Assembly: GCF_026239655.1 (NCBI RefSeq)
Contig: NZ_JAPIVO010000007.1
Location: forward strand, 1 to 64,000
DNA length: 64,000 nucleotides
Source: Pedobacter sp. MR2016-24
Lineage (GTDB): Bacteria; Bacteroidota; Bacteroidia; Sphingobacteriales; Sphingobacteriaceae
Direction: 5' to 3'
Shown: piece by piece, positions 8,369 to 18,176 of the stretch
Position numbering within the stretch: position 1 is the stretch's first letter
Layout of the letters: each line of letters starts with the position of its first letter
Program-made: the position numbers and the translations under genes
Notes under the pieces: generated by a model
What the model was told of the DNA's origin: nothing
The model's database searches: none
What the model saw: the letters and a program-made list of their open reading frames with translations, nothing else

Positions 8369-8506
8369 TATTAACAATCACTTCACATATATGTGTAAAT
8401 ATTATTTTTCATATATTTTTATTATTGCTTTTAGTTACTTTTATTTATATATTAGTACAACGTAAACTAAATACAACCTATTACCTAAACAATAAATGCT
8501 TGAATC

Positions 8507-9817
8507 ATGGCAAAAGTTCCATACGGCATCAATGGGCCATTCATTGGCAGAGTCGGAAATACTATAGGCTACATACTGAACGGAATCAATGTAATCCGTT
8601 CCATCGGGGCCTTTCATGGTGAATACACGCCTAAACAACTGGCAAATTACCAGCGTATGGGTCTGATCTCCAGTTTATCAACGGTTATCCAGGAGTTCCT
8701 GAAATTTGGATTCGCTGCTGTAGCTGCCCCAACCAAACAAGGTCACACGAACCATTCCATATCTATTAATAAAGAAAAAGCCGTAAAAGGGGTCTATCCG
8801 AATCAGGAGACTGATTTTTCTAAACTTATCGTAGCACAGGGAACGGTAGCGATACCAAAAAATCCAATGGTAAAAGTGCTGAATAATAAACTTGAATATC
8901 GCTGGGAAGCAGATTTGCAAACAGAAGGAGCTGAAAGTTCGGATCAGGTCATGCTCCTCGCCTACTTTCCTGAAAGTCAGAAAGCGATTGTAATGGCCAG
9001 TGGTTCACGCAGAACAATGGAAAAAGAGATACTGGAAATACCGGGATCAAACAAAGATAGAAAGGTAGAAACATACATGGCTTTTGTATCGGATGACCGT
9101 AAAAATGCATCAAACAGCGTTTATCTGGGTCAGCTGATCATCCCGGCAACAGCTGAAACAGCACAAAAAAAGCCCGCGGAAGCTGTAAAAACCAAAGATC
9201 ACCGCCTGAAATTGACAGCAGAAACGGAAGATGCCATAGACCTCATACCTAAGCCTTACAAAGATAAAGATGGCTATAGCGATTTGTATCACTTTGGTTC
9301 AAAATACACGGAGCAAACGGAAAAAATGAGGATCGTATCCCCACTTTTATCTTTATTCAAGGATCAGATCAATAAGGGATTTGAGCATGGAGATCGTCGT
9401 ACTACACCATTTAATAAAGCAGTGAGTCGCAATATCAACGGCGCAATAGGTGGTGGTGACCGCGTTTATAACATCTATTTCCCTGCATTGGTATTCAGCG
9501 CAGGAAAAAGGGAAACGGCCTGGGCTACAAAATTGACACTGCACAGTGAAAATGAAGTGAGGGTGAAATGGGAAGTGCCCAAAACAGCTAAAATGTCGCT
9601 TATCGGCGACGATGAACCCCATTTTATCTTTTACAACAGAACAAGAGATATCCAATGTGCTACTTACCAAACTTCAAAAAGAAGGGATCTGGAAGCGAGT
9701 ATAGAACTTTCTGGTGCCAGGAAGGGTGATATCATCTATGCGTATATGTTCTTTGTAGCGCATGATAAAAAGAGTGTCTCGAATACTGATTATTTAGGTT
9801 GCATAGAGGTAGAATGA
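8507..9817 (+). CDS. DUF6266 family protein with two repeated domains
   Basis: 436 residues. The start MAKVPYGINGPFIGRVGNTIGY matches the typical N-terminus of DUF6266 proteins, which are common in Pedobacter and relatives; their function is unknown. Two halves resemble each other: each ends with a segment like FVSDDRKNASNSVYLGQ (about 190-210) and FVAHDKKSVSNTDYLGC (about 418-434). Most family members are about 210-220 residues, so this looks like a domain duplication in which only the second half lacks the N-terminal MAK...G region. A Lys/Ala-rich linker joins them. No signal peptide. Confidence 0.75.
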   Translation: MAKVPYGINGPFIGRVGNTIGYILNGINVIRSIGAFHGEYTPKQLANYQRMGLISSLSTVIQEFLKFGFAAVAAPTKQGHTNHSISINKEKAVKGVYPNQETDFSKLIVAQGTVAIPKNPMVKVLNNKLEYRWEADLQTEGAESSDQVMLLAYFPESQKAIVMASGSRRTMEKEILEIPGSNKDRKVETYMAFVSDDRKNASNSVYLGQLIIPATAETAQKKPAEAVKTKDHRLKLTAETEDAIDLIPKPYKDKDGYSDLYHFGSKYTEQTEKMRIVSPLLSLFKDQINKGFEHGDRRTTPFNKAVSRNINGAIGGGDRVYNIYFPALVFSAGKRETAWATKLTLHSENEVRVKWEVPKTAKMSLIGDDEPHFIFYNRTRDIQCATYQTSKRRDLEASIELSGARKGDIIYAYMFFVAHDKKSVSNTDYLGCIEVE

Positions 9818-9821
9818 GGAG

Positions 9822-9859
9822 TTCCCCTGCTGCCTGAAAACAGCAGGGGAATATTTTTT
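9822..9859. terminator. Strong terminator hairpin
   Basis: TTCCCCTGCTG (9822-9832) pairs with CAGCAGGGGAA (9841-9851), followed by tatttttt. It lies between the convergent genes ending at 9817 and 9870 and may serve both. Confidence 0.88.
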
Positions 9860-9869
9860 GTTCCGGTTA

Positions 9870-10790
9870 TTAATGATGTGGCCTGATGAAAAACACCGGG
9901 GACGCCTGATCCTGATCGTCTGTGATGGGCTTCCATTCATCATTGCCGCCAAAAAACTCTTCTGCACAATAATTGATGTAAACATTATCAGTATCGCAAA
10001 GCTGCAGCATAGCAACAACGACAATGGGATAGATCCTGAATTCGTCGATTTCATAGGCAACAAGCACTAAATCATCAGCCTGATCATATTTTCTCAGGAA
10101 TTGCTCAAGGTATTTCCAGGAATCATCTTGTTTGGCTGCCGAGAGCGTATCAGCATAATCACGCCATTCGCGCAACACGATTGGATACAGGTTTTGTCTG
10201 TCTACCTCGTTTTCATGGTACATCAAACTCCAGATCTGTTCGTTGGTATCGGTATAGATATCGTCGTAAGAATGCTGGTCGACATAGTTTTTTAAGGTGG
10301 CAGCCCTTCCTTCGTAAGTGTCCATTTCCCATACCTCCTCACCTGCTTTGATGATCAGCTGGGCATCGAGACAGGTGGCCGTAAACTGACCGTCTGATAA
10401 ACCACTGAATTGTTTAAAGGCATGAATAAACTGATCATAGGCAGGAACGTGATATGGCGCATTTTTAAGGTCAAAATCTCGCCTGGCGATTCCGGATAAA
10501 CCTAATGCTTCGATTTGAGTACTGAGCTCTCCTGCAAGCTGAGGAATGGGATTAACGTCAGGTGAGGAGCGCTGCGCGTAGCTGTTTTTGAGACCCATTG
10601 AAATATCATTGATGGTGAAATAGTATGGATCTTCCCACAAAAGCTCACACTTGTGATCATTCCAATGCTCCGGATCGGGACGGTAATTCAAATTCACGGT
10701 CTTCATCATCTCTTCATCGGAGAGTATAATCACCAGCTCTCCGCTATCACCTTTTAAGGTAAAGCTCACATCTAAGTTTTTGGGTTTCAT
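9870..10790 (-). CDS. Hypothetical protein, 306 residues
   Basis: Not recognised. Acidic, soluble-looking protein without signal peptide or membrane helices. It is rich in Asp/Glu and aromatic residues (EWRDYADTLSAAK, DDLVLVAYEIDEFRIYPIVVV), and its Trp/Asp-rich middle resembles immunity or cytoplasmic sensor proteins only in composition. It starts at an ATG at 10790 with no close upstream partner and converges on the DUF6266 gene. Confidence 0.6.
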   Translation of the reverse strand: MKPKNLDVSFTLKGDSGELVIILSDEEMMKTVNLNYRPDPEHWNDHKCELLWEDPYYFTINDISMGLKNSYAQRSSPDVNPIPQLAGELSTQIEALGLSGIARRDFDLKNAPYHVPAYDQFIHAFKQFSGLSDGQFTATCLDAQLIIKAGEEVWEMDTYEGRAATLKNYVDQHSYDDIYTDTNEQIWSLMYHENEVDRQNLYPIVLREWRDYADTLSAAKQDDSWKYLEQFLRKYDQADDLVLVAYEIDEFRIYPIVVVAMLQLCDTDNVYINYCAEEFFGGNDEWKPITDDQDQASPVFFIRPHH

Positions 10791-10971
10791 CGAAAATGTT
10801 TTATAATGAACGGTACCAGCACGTAGAAAAAAAGCTAATTGGATCGCCTGATTATCTAGTACTGAAGGTTAAAGTGAACGAATATAAATAGAAATAATCC
10901 TGAATAACAAGCTCGAAAAGGGCTTATTTCTACTAAAACATTTTAGATTATCTGATAAGCGCAGTTTAATT

Positions 10972-10994
10972 TGCATTTATTTAAAATAAATGCA
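10972..10994. repeat. Inverted repeat downstream of the lanthipeptide operon
   Basis: TGCATTTAT (10972-10980) and ATAAATGCA (10986-10994) can pair. It lies 30 bases beyond the last gene of the operon (stop at 11024) and may end its transcript, though no clear T-run follows on the minus strand. Confidence 0.4.
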
Positions 10995-11023
10995 GAACGA
11001 CATAAGCAGGTTTATTTTTTTAA

Positions 11024-11740
11024 TTAAAATTCAGATTTATAGATGTATTTAACGTCAGAAATTTCTGTTTTCAGCTTGTACTTCTGTTCTAATGTGTCAA
11101 GATCGTAGTAGGGTGAAATTCCGGCTTGCTGAAGGTTATCATAATAAACACTTCCATTGGCACGAATACCTTCGTGAATCACTATTACAAGATCGCAGAT
11201 GATAAATTGTTCTTTTTTTGAGCCTAATAGCCTGTACCAGGCAACCTCCAAACCCCAGCCGGACCGACTTTCGATAAAGGAGGGCAAACATTTTTTTAAA
11301 GCGTCGCGGGAAAAAAGCGGGCACATCACTTCTACCATACTCACATAACGGTAGGCAGTAAGAGGATGATGGGCGGTTACGGGCCAGCCTACATTTATAG
11401 GGTACAGGGAAGGCTGACAGATGTTGATGTGTTGTTGCTGAGCGAAGGAGAACAGCTTTTCTATGTCTCTTGCCGTCATTCTCAGATCATCGTCGGGAAA
11501 GAAAAAATAGTCATACTTCAGGAGCAAAAATGGCTGTTCTGTTAACACCTGATGTAATAAAGGATATTTAAAACCGGGTCGCAACAGGAGATAATCACTG
11601 ATGCTGAAAAAATCTTCATAACCTGACGAATCGTAGTAAATAAATAGCATATCGAAGCCTCTGTTTGGGGCATCCCAGCCCCGGCAAATGTCGAGCGATT
11701 TTTTTCCTACCGGTGATATTAACAGGTACTTTCTTTTCAT
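11024..11740 (-). CDS. DUF707-like putative glycosyltransferase of the lanthipeptide operon
   Basis: 238 residues, last gene of the operon, starting six bases after the stop of its upstream neighbour. The pattern FFPDDDLRM (about 77-85), CQPSLYPI, MVEVMCPLFSRDAL and SGWGLEVAWYRLLG resembles DUF707 proteins, whose PDDD and GWG motifs suggest a glycosyltransferase-type fold. Acceptor and sugar are unknown. Its tight coupling to the other operon genes suggests work on the same product, for instance decorating the lanthipeptide. A role in making a cell-surface glycan is an alternative. Confidence 0.6.
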   Translation of the reverse strand: MKRKYLLISPVGKKSLDICRGWDAPNRGFDMLFIYYDSSGYEDFFSISDYLLLRPGFKYPLLHQVLTEQPFLLLKYDYFFFPDDDLRMTARDIEKLFSFAQQQHINICQPSLYPINVGWPVTAHHPLTAYRYVSMVEVMCPLFSRDALKKCLPSFIESRSGWGLEVAWYRLLGSKKEQFIICDLVIVIHEGIRANGSVYYDNLQQAGISPYYDLDTLEQKYKLKTEISDVKYIYKSEF

Positions 11741-11746
11741 AATGAA

Positions 11747-13174
11747 CTAAAGGTTGGCCAAATGAGTGGTACAAATGATAGTGGGCAACTGCAGTTTTTG
11801 ATATTGGGTCAGCACTAAAGGTCCCTTCCCGCTGATGGCATTAATACGAAAACCGGCATGGAACAACAAGGTAGGCAAAAGCATGTCGTAGTGCCCGGAC
11901 CAGCGGGTAGTCAGTTCCTGTTGCAGAAATTTTAAAGCCGCTTTTGAAATTCTGTACAGGGGATGAACGGAACGGTACCGGATAGCGAGTGGCAGGTCTA
12001 TTTCTTCAGGATGGCTCAGGCACTCCCATCCGGACCAGCAGGGCTGGTCTTTATATTGGCAGAGCTGGCAGGTCACCAGATCTGCATGGATATCATGATC
12101 GCGGAAAAAAGCAAAGAAGACCTGCCATTCCCGGGTGGAAAGAGAGACCTGATCTGGCAGGTACCAATAATAATCGCATCCGGGCTGCTGCTGAAAAAAT
12201 TGAAATAAAGGTAAATGGCTATCCGCAGGATTTGAAGCGGGACTCAGGAAAAATGGCTGCTGATGCTGTTGTAAAGCAGATATGAGCGCAATCGTATTTG
12301 GGTCATGTGGATCGCCGGAGATCAGCACCGCTTCTTTATCTATTTTGCTGACAGATGGAACCGGTATGGGAGGAACGATTTTCAGGATCTCCCGGTCTAT
12401 CTGATCGAGAATTTCAGGGAACAGCTCCTGGTCAAATTTCCTGGCAAAAAGGGCTTTACTGCGCTGGATGACATTGAAATAATGCCTGGTGAGGATACGG
12501 GGGTGCATAAATGGAAAATCCCATTTGATGAGGTGTAAGTTTTTATTGAGGAGATGGGTGTTGACGAACTGTTCGTCACAGCTCAGGAGAAGGGTCTGGA
12601 AAAAGCTTTCATCGGGTATGCGCACGGATTTAAAGTAGGTCATAAAGCCGGGATTGATCCGCAGGAATTCAAAGATGATTTGGCTGACAGCTGGTGGAAA
12701 GGACATCCATTGAGAACCACCGTGCAGGTTTAACTCATCGCGGAATTCTTCATATGCAGGAAAACGGCTAATACCGCCAAACTCCCAGTTTTTAAAGGGA
12801 ATGGGAAAGTACTGCATAAAGATGGTCTGCGGATGAGCGGCAAAAAAGGATTTGATAAATTTCAGGGGTTTAATGGGATAATCTTGTCCGCTAAGCAGTA
12901 CGATACGTTTGCTGAAAGGGAGCTCTTTTTGAATATATTTTAAGCCCTCCAGGGTGGCCTGAACCAATGCATAACTGCCCCACTTGGTGTGGAGGCGTTT
13001 TTTAAGGAGGTGCAGCTGACTTTCTGCAGGAGGAAAATGATTTTGGTATTCAGCGAGACTGGCCTTTTTATCGAGGTGGATCACGAAGGATGCATCCTGG
13101 TCAAGGAGTACATTGACCAGCCGACGGAGCTGGGCAAAGTTTTTATGGGCCAAAATGAGATAGGTGATATGCAT
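11747..13174 (-). CDS. Core-2/I-branching (GT14-like) glycosyltransferase with second C-terminal domain
   Basis: 475 residues. Residues 1-250 match the core-2/I-branching beta-N-acetylglucosaminyltransferase type: TYLILAHKNFAQLRRLV, VIHLDKKA, KWGSYALVQATLEGL and LLSGQDYPIK are characteristic. A C-terminal region (about 290-475; YYWYLPDQVS, RSVHPLYRISKAAL, RWSGHYDMLLPTLLFHAGF) looks like a separate glycosyltransferase-like domain related to DUF707/DUF3405-type proteins. No membrane segment. Six bases separate it from the genes on each side. Its presence in a RiPP operon is unusual; glycosylation of the peptide or of an export-linked glycan is inferred. Confidence 0.72.
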   Translation of the reverse strand: MHITYLILAHKNFAQLRRLVNVLLDQDASFVIHLDKKASLAEYQNHFPPAESQLHLLKKRLHTKWGSYALVQATLEGLKYIQKELPFSKRIVLLSGQDYPIKPLKFIKSFFAAHPQTIFMQYFPIPFKNWEFGGISRFPAYEEFRDELNLHGGSQWMSFPPAVSQIIFEFLRINPGFMTYFKSVRIPDESFFQTLLLSCDEQFVNTHLLNKNLHLIKWDFPFMHPRILTRHYFNVIQRSKALFARKFDQELFPEILDQIDREILKIVPPIPVPSVSKIDKEAVLISGDPHDPNTIALISALQQHQQPFFLSPASNPADSHLPLFQFFQQQPGCDYYWYLPDQVSLSTREWQVFFAFFRDHDIHADLVTCQLCQYKDQPCWSGWECLSHPEEIDLPLAIRYRSVHPLYRISKAALKFLQQELTTRWSGHYDMLLPTLLFHAGFRINAISGKGPLVLTQYQKLQLPTIICTTHLANL

Positions 13175-13180
13175 AGCTGG

Positions 13181-14485
13181 TTAATTTTTATGGAGCATTT
13201 TTCTAAAATTCCGGAACAGGCGCATGAGTAAGGAACTTTTCTCGGTGATGATCTCGGCATCAGCGCGCATGCCGTGTTTGAGCACAATCTTCTGGTGATG
13301 GTCCGTATTTTCAAAATGTCCGAAGCGCACGCGGGCCAAAAATATACTATCATTTATGGGCACATCTGAGACAAAGCTGACCTCTCCCCTGATCATCCCG
13401 AACTGTTCAAAGGGAAAACTGCGGAGTTTAATGAGGGTAAGCTGTCCGGTCCTGACTTTCCCCATATTGTATTGGGGAATAGTGATCTGACCGAAAAAAT
13501 CACCTCGCCCGGGATTGATGACAAAGAGCTCATCGTTGAGATTAACGTTCTGGTTCTGCTGGATAATACCGGCGTAACTAATTGTGCCTGAAATGGGTGC
13601 GGTTAAAATGTACTGTTTGACCCATGCATTGGTGCCGGTAATCATATTGTTGAGATGCTGTACAAAATTTGCTTTTTCGTCTTGTATGACATGTTCGAGG
13701 TCTACAATCTCCTGCTGTTTGGCAGCATAAGCGGTTTTATTATTGAGCAGCTCGGTTGCACTGCGCTGCAGGGGATATTGGGCAGACAGGTACTTATTCT
13801 CCTGCTGTTTATATTCACTGTTGGAGATCACCCCTTTTTTGTAGAGCTTTTGGTAAGCCTGGAACTCCTGTTTGATATTGGCAAATTCGCGCTCCTGGAC
13901 CTGCTGCTGCGCATCGATCTGTTTGCCGATCTGCCTGATCTCTTCCAACCCGCTTTGCAGGTAATTACGGTTCCTGAGATAGTAGCCGCCACTTTGTGTA
14001 GACAGGTAACGGAGGTATTGAGGGTAAAAAACCTGGAATTCGGCCTGCAGTTCACCCAGGTTAAGGCGGCTAAAGTTAAGGTGACTGACAGTGCCTTTAC
14101 TGATGAGCTGGGTATTGAGCTGCTGAAGGATGGCGGATAGCTGGAGGACATCGCGATGCCGGGCAGTGCTTTCCATAAAGGCAATAGGCTGACCTTGCCG
14201 GGCCTCCCTGCCTTCTTTGAGGAGAATGCTGACGATTTTACCGGTTTGTTTGGCGTAGATCACTTTCGGAGCGTTCAGGGAACTGACGACGAGTTCCGTG
14301 CGGATCACATCGGGATATTGTACGAAGGCGGTCAGCGCGATAATGGAGATGAGAATCAGGAAGACGAGACTAATGCCTCTCCTCAGGATCCAGGACGGAA
14401 CAGCGGTCACTATATCCTGAACTTCATCGCTGTTAATCTCATGCAGGGCTGAAGTCTGCTGTTTTGATGTTGATACTGATGGCAT
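13181..14485 (-). CDS. HlyD-family membrane fusion protein of the lanthipeptide exporter
   Basis: 434 residues. One N-terminal membrane anchor (about 36-56, ISLVFLILISIIALTAFV), a biotinyl-lipoyl-like region (VIYAKQTGKIVSILLKEGREARQGQPI), a long coiled-coil hairpin (about 110-270, rich in Gln/Leu) and a beta-barrel region after TAPISGTISYAG. It should bridge the inner-membrane ABC exporter encoded directly upstream (11-base gap) to an outer-membrane channel, which is not encoded here. The NHLM/bacteriocin-type adaptor role follows from the C39 exporter partner. Confidence 0.9.
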   Translation of the reverse strand: MPSVSTSKQQTSALHEINSDEVQDIVTAVPSWILRRGISLVFLILISIIALTAFVQYPDVIRTELVVSSLNAPKVIYAKQTGKIVSILLKEGREARQGQPIAFMESTARHRDVLQLSAILQQLNTQLISKGTVSHLNFSRLNLGELQAEFQVFYPQYLRYLSTQSGGYYLRNRNYLQSGLEEIRQIGKQIDAQQQVQEREFANIKQEFQAYQKLYKKGVISNSEYKQQENKYLSAQYPLQRSATELLNNKTAYAAKQQEIVDLEHVIQDEKANFVQHLNNMITGTNAWVKQYILTAPISGTISYAGIIQQNQNVNLNDELFVINPGRGDFFGQITIPQYNMGKVRTGQLTLIKLRSFPFEQFGMIRGEVSFVSDVPINDSIFLARVRFGHFENTDHHQKIVLKHGMRADAEIITEKSSLLMRLFRNFRKMLHKN

Positions 14486-14496
14486 AGCTGGACAGA

Positions 14497-16698
14497 TTAA
14501 ACGTTTAATTCCAGTTGATTTTTGACAAGCTGGTAATATTCTCCTTTCTGGTGAGTCAGACTGGCATGTGAACCCTGTTCTATGACCTCACCGTTATGGA
14601 GCACAATAATATTGTCGGCATTTCTAACGGTGCTGAGGCGGTGGGCCACGACCACCACGGTACGCCCCCTGAAAAACTGCTCGAGGTTTTCCATAATCAC
14701 CTTCTCATTGTTGGCATCGAGTGCATTGGTAGCCTCGTCAAAAAAGAGGTATTCAGGGTTTTTATAGACGGCACGGGCGATGAGCATGCGCTGGCGCTGC
14801 CCCTGACTAATCCCGTTGCCTGATGCGCCAATCCTGGTATTGAGGCCAAGGGGCAGTTCGGAAATGAATTCGCTGATATTGGCCATCTCAATGGCATGGT
14901 ATAATTTTTCCCTGTCGGGATATTCGTCTCCGACTGCAATATTCCTGGCGATGGTGTCGGAAAAGATATAACCATCCTGCATCACGATACCGCAGCTGTT
15001 TCTCCAGTGACGGAAACTGATCAGGTCGAGATTCGTATTGCCTACTTTCAGCGTCCCGCTGGGCACCTGGTAAAAACGAAGGAGCAATTTCAGTATCGTG
15101 CTTTTACCGCTGCCGCTCATTCCAACAATCGCGGTAGTTTTGCCTTCGGGAATATGGATCGAAACATTCCTGAGAATGGGCTCATTTCCGGCACCGGGAT
15201 AGGAAAAACTGAGGTTCTGGATATGGATGCTTTTCTGTATGGGCAGCTCGGTGATGAACTCCTGATCAGCCGGCTCCTCGTCTTTCATCTCATGGATCTC
15301 GTTTAATCGCTCCAGGCTGATCTTTGCATCCTGAAAATGCTGCAGGAAGCCGAGGAACTGTTCAATGGGACTATTGAGTTGTCCGACAATGTATTGAATC
15401 GCCATCATGGCCCCAAGGCTGAGCTGCCCGTCAATCACGAGCTTGGCCACCACAAAGGTAATAATGATATTTTTACCTTCGTTGATAAAAAAAGTACCGA
15501 ACTGCTGGTACTGCCCAAGTGCAAGGCTGCGGACGTTGAATTTGAACAGCCTGGCCTGTACACGCTCCCATTCCCATCGCTTCTGCTGTTCACAGTTATT
15601 GAGCTTAATTTCCTGCATGCCATTGATCAGCTCAACAATATTGCTCTGATTTTGTGAAGAGTTATCGAAGCGCTTAAAATCAAGGTCGCGCCGCTTCCTG
15701 AAAAAAATCATGACCCATATGGTGTAGAGGATACTGCTGACCAAAAAAATGATGAAGATGCTGATATTATAATAGGCAAGTACAGCGCCGAAAATGACGA
15801 GGGTAAAAAGGGAAAAAATAGTATTGAGGGATGAACCGGTCAGAAAACTTTCGATACGCCCCTGATCTGTCATGCGCTGCATAATATCTCCGGTCATTTT
15901 GGTATCGAAAAAGTTCATGGGCAGCTTCATGAGCTTGATCAGGAAATCGGTCAGGATGGAAATATTGATGCGGGTGCTGATATGGAGCAGGATCCAGGAA
16001 CGGATAAAATCCACACTCATACGGCCCAGGAAAAGCATGAGCTGGGCAATGAGGATCACATAGACAAACCCCACATCGCGGGTATTTACACCAATATCTA
16101 CGATGGATTGAGTGAGAAATGGAAAGACCAGCTGGAGCAGACTGCCTACAGCGAGACCGGTGACGAGCTGCATAAGCATGCCTTTGAACCTGAAGAGGTA
16201 ACCCAGGAAATAACTGAGGTCAAGTCCCTCTTCGGCATCTCCTTCCTGGAGGTAAAAATCAGGTCGGGGCGATAGAATGAGCAATATGCCTTTGGCATTT
16301 TCAGGATCGCCGGAATTAGCCCAGTGGCCCAAAAACTCCTGCTGGTTATACCTGATGATGCCTTTGGCAGGATCTGCAATGAGGTATTCGGACTGCTGGC
16401 GGAAACCGGAGGCAATTTTAAAGAGCACAACGAAATGATTCTGTGTCCAATGCAGGATACAGGGTAAATCTATTTGTGAAAGCTGGCCAAGACTGATATT
16501 GGCCCCGGTAGTTCTGAAGCCGATTTTTTCTGCGGCCTCACTGATCCCCAGCAGGGATACCCCTTCCCTGTTGATATTTGAAATAGTGCGGAGACGCTGA
16601 TTTTTATAGTTCCTGCCGTAAAATTTCGCCACCATTTTGAGACAGGTTGGTCCGCAATCCATTTGGTCGAGCTGCTTAAAAAAAGGAAATTTTCTCAT
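14497..16698 (-). CDS. C39-peptidase-containing ABC exporter (PCAT) for the lanthipeptide
   Basis: Cleaves the leader after a Gly-Gly site and exports the peptide. The ATG at 16698 is the better start (733 residues); a TTG at 16722 would add eight. Numbering from the TTG, the C39 peptidase occupies 1-150 with catalytic Cys23 in QMDCGPTC, His near 97 (NHFVVL) and Asp in IADPAKG. Membrane helices occupy about 170-450. The nucleotide-binding domain has Walker A GMSGSGKST (534-542), signature ISQGQRQR (about 638-645), Walker B EYLFFDEA and the H-loop VVAHRLS. All key residues are intact. The peptidase fits the VIGG leader end of the precursor at 23488-23679. Confidence 0.93.
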   Translation of the reverse strand: MRKFPFFKQLDQMDCGPTCLKMVAKFYGRNYKNQRLRTISNINREGVSLLGISEAAEKIGFRTTGANISLGQLSQIDLPCILHWTQNHFVVLFKIASGFRQQSEYLIADPAKGIIRYNQQEFLGHWANSGDPENAKGILLILSPRPDFYLQEGDAEEGLDLSYFLGYLFRFKGMLMQLVTGLAVGSLLQLVFPFLTQSIVDIGVNTRDVGFVYVILIAQLMLFLGRMSVDFIRSWILLHISTRINISILTDFLIKLMKLPMNFFDTKMTGDIMQRMTDQGRIESFLTGSSLNTIFSLFTLVIFGAVLAYYNISIFIIFLVSSILYTIWVMIFFRKRRDLDFKRFDNSSQNQSNIVELINGMQEIKLNNCEQQKRWEWERVQARLFKFNVRSLALGQYQQFGTFFINEGKNIIITFVVAKLVIDGQLSLGAMMAIQYIVGQLNSPIEQFLGFLQHFQDAKISLERLNEIHEMKDEEPADQEFITELPIQKSIHIQNLSFSYPGAGNEPILRNVSIHIPEGKTTAIVGMSGSGKSTILKLLLRFYQVPSGTLKVGNTNLDLISFRHWRNSCGIVMQDGYIFSDTIARNIAVGDEYPDREKLYHAIEMANISEFISELPLGLNTRIGASGNGISQGQRQRMLIARAVYKNPEYLFFDEATNALDANNEKVIMENLEQFFRGRTVVVVAHRLSTVRNADNIIVLHNGEVIEQGSHASLTHQKGEYYQLVKNQLELNV

Positions 16699-16727
16699 TT
16701 GGTCTGGTTTAAATTGGTTCAAGGGGG

Positions 16728-18176
16728 TCAGTGCTGTGCAGAAAGGCGAAGGTCAAGTGCCTGGTAATAACTGATGGCCCGGACATATTTAGGGTAATCC
16801 CGAAAATAAAGCTGCATCAGATCATCTATTCCGGGTGAGGGTGCTATGGTTTCCGAGGGAGCGGACGACTGAAGTGGCGTTCCATATTTCGCTGCAGCGG
16901 CATGGATAAGCTGCAGCCTGGTTGCCGTCACCTGGCTGAGGTATTCCGAATGCCCGAACTGATCCTCCGGCGAGCTGAGGACAAGGCTTAAGGCGGGATC
17001 CACGAGCATGATGGCATTGAGTAAGGCACACAGCTGAGAATCTACCGACGCAGGAGCCACAAAACAGGCATTCAGAAGGGTATCAAAACTGCTGCGAAAG
17101 AAAATCAGGAATCCGGGCCGGTAAAAACTATCGATCCAGAACAGGCCCTGTTGCAGCTCAACGGCCTGATCAAATCCGGCGACATGTCCCAGCAGCAACC
17201 CGGCTCCTTTTTTGCCAGCATGGATAATCTGTTCAAATAGGTTGTTTTTTGAATAATGGGGACTGAACTGCAGGTCATCGTGGCAAATCATTATCACCTC
17301 CTCATCTTCACGAGCCCCTGCCATACGGATAATCCGGAGAATGGTTTCCCAGCTCATGGCCGCCTCCGGGTCTCCATCACCGGGTGCAACTAATTGTATA
17401 GTGAATTCCGGCCTGCTGGTAAATGCTTCTGGTACAGCTGCATGGTGAGTGATGATATAAACCGGAAGCACAAAATCATCGTAGCTGTCCTTTTCTTGCG
17501 TATTGCGATCGATGTTTTCTGCGGGCTGCTGCACCGGATAAAATGTATTAACGCTAACCAGCTGGGCTAATTTCAATTCCGTTTTTCTGAACAAATCGGT
17601 CACTACACGCTGACTCGAGGCTTCGGCGACAAGCGTATCGGAATAGCCGAACTCCTCCTGGTAAGAGATGAAGGGAAAAATGACAAAGGAAGCACTGGTG
17701 AGTGAGGAAAGTTTGGTATCTGCGCTGTCGGTGGGCAGAAAATCAGCATTCATTATTTTTTGATAAAAAGAACGAAAAACGACCATAAACTGCGTGGCAC
17801 GTAACTGGTTGAGCCAGAATAAACCAGGGGCGACCTGCACTGCGGAGTCGAACCAGCTTAGCCCACCGGAAAGCAGATCTGCATTTTTTTCCTGTGATTC
17901 CCGGATGTACCGAATAAATTTTTCCGGCTGATAGGCATCGGTAAATAAGTGATCATCTTCACAGATAATGACCAGCTCCTGGTCAGCAGTAATCGCGCGC
18001 TGAATAATTTTACGGATACTTTTCCATAGACCTACGGCACCTGAAGGATCTTCTTCAGCCTGAACGAGGGATAAGTCGAATTCCGAACGGGAGCTGAACT
18101 GCGCAAGAATATGCGCTTTTCTGTCGCACCTCTTTTTCAGATTGATGGCGTAAACGGGGATAGGTTGTTTAAGCAT
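16728..18176 (-). CDS. Tandem GT25-like glycosyltransferase of the lanthipeptide operon
   Basis: 482 residues from the ATG at 18176, which overlaps the LanB stop by eight bases as in translational coupling. An upstream start at 18245 would lie deep inside lanB. The N-terminus PVYAINLKKRCDRKAHI with VIICEDDHLF resembles glycosyltransferase family 25 (LPS biosynthesis type). A second, diverged copy starts at about residue 238 (PVYIITH, MICHDDLQF). Both halves share GLFWLNQ/GLFWIDS and a FRSF/FRSS segment. The second half has HDD instead of EDD, so it may be inactive or structural. It sits between the modification and export genes, so it probably acts on the peptide; this is inference. Confidence 0.7.
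   Translation of the reverse strand: MLKQPIPVYAINLKKRCDRKAHILAQFSSRSEFDLSLVQAEEDPSGAVGLWKSIRKIIQRAITADQELVIICEDDHLFTDAYQPEKFIRYIRESQEKNADLLSGGLSWFDSAVQVAPGLFWLNQLRATQFMVVFRSFYQKIMNADFLPTDSADTKLSSLTSASFVIFPFISYQEEFGYSDTLVAEASSQRVVTDLFRKTELKLAQLVSVNTFYPVQQPAENIDRNTQEKDSYDDFVLPVYIITHHAAVPEAFTSRPEFTIQLVAPGDGDPEAAMSWETILRIIRMAGAREDEEVIMICHDDLQFSPHYSKNNLFEQIIHAGKKGAGLLLGHVAGFDQAVELQQGLFWIDSFYRPGFLIFFRSSFDTLLNACFVAPASVDSQLCALLNAIMLVDPALSLVLSSPEDQFGHSEYLSQVTATRLQLIHAAAAKYGTPLQSSAPSETIAPSPGIDDLMQLYFRDYPKYVRAISYYQALDLRLSAQH

Noticed and set aside
8332..8622. 96-codon plus-strand ORF before the DUF6266 gene
   Set aside because: Its end overlaps the DUF6266 start in another frame and its sequence is AT-rich intergenic DNA with no recognisable protein features.
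13655..14140. 161-codon open frame on the plus strand opposite the HlyD gene
   Set aside because: Antisense shadow; the minus-strand HlyD frame has clear domains and this frame has no recognisable protein features. Several similar long antisense frames occur across the lanthipeptide operon because of its higher GC content.
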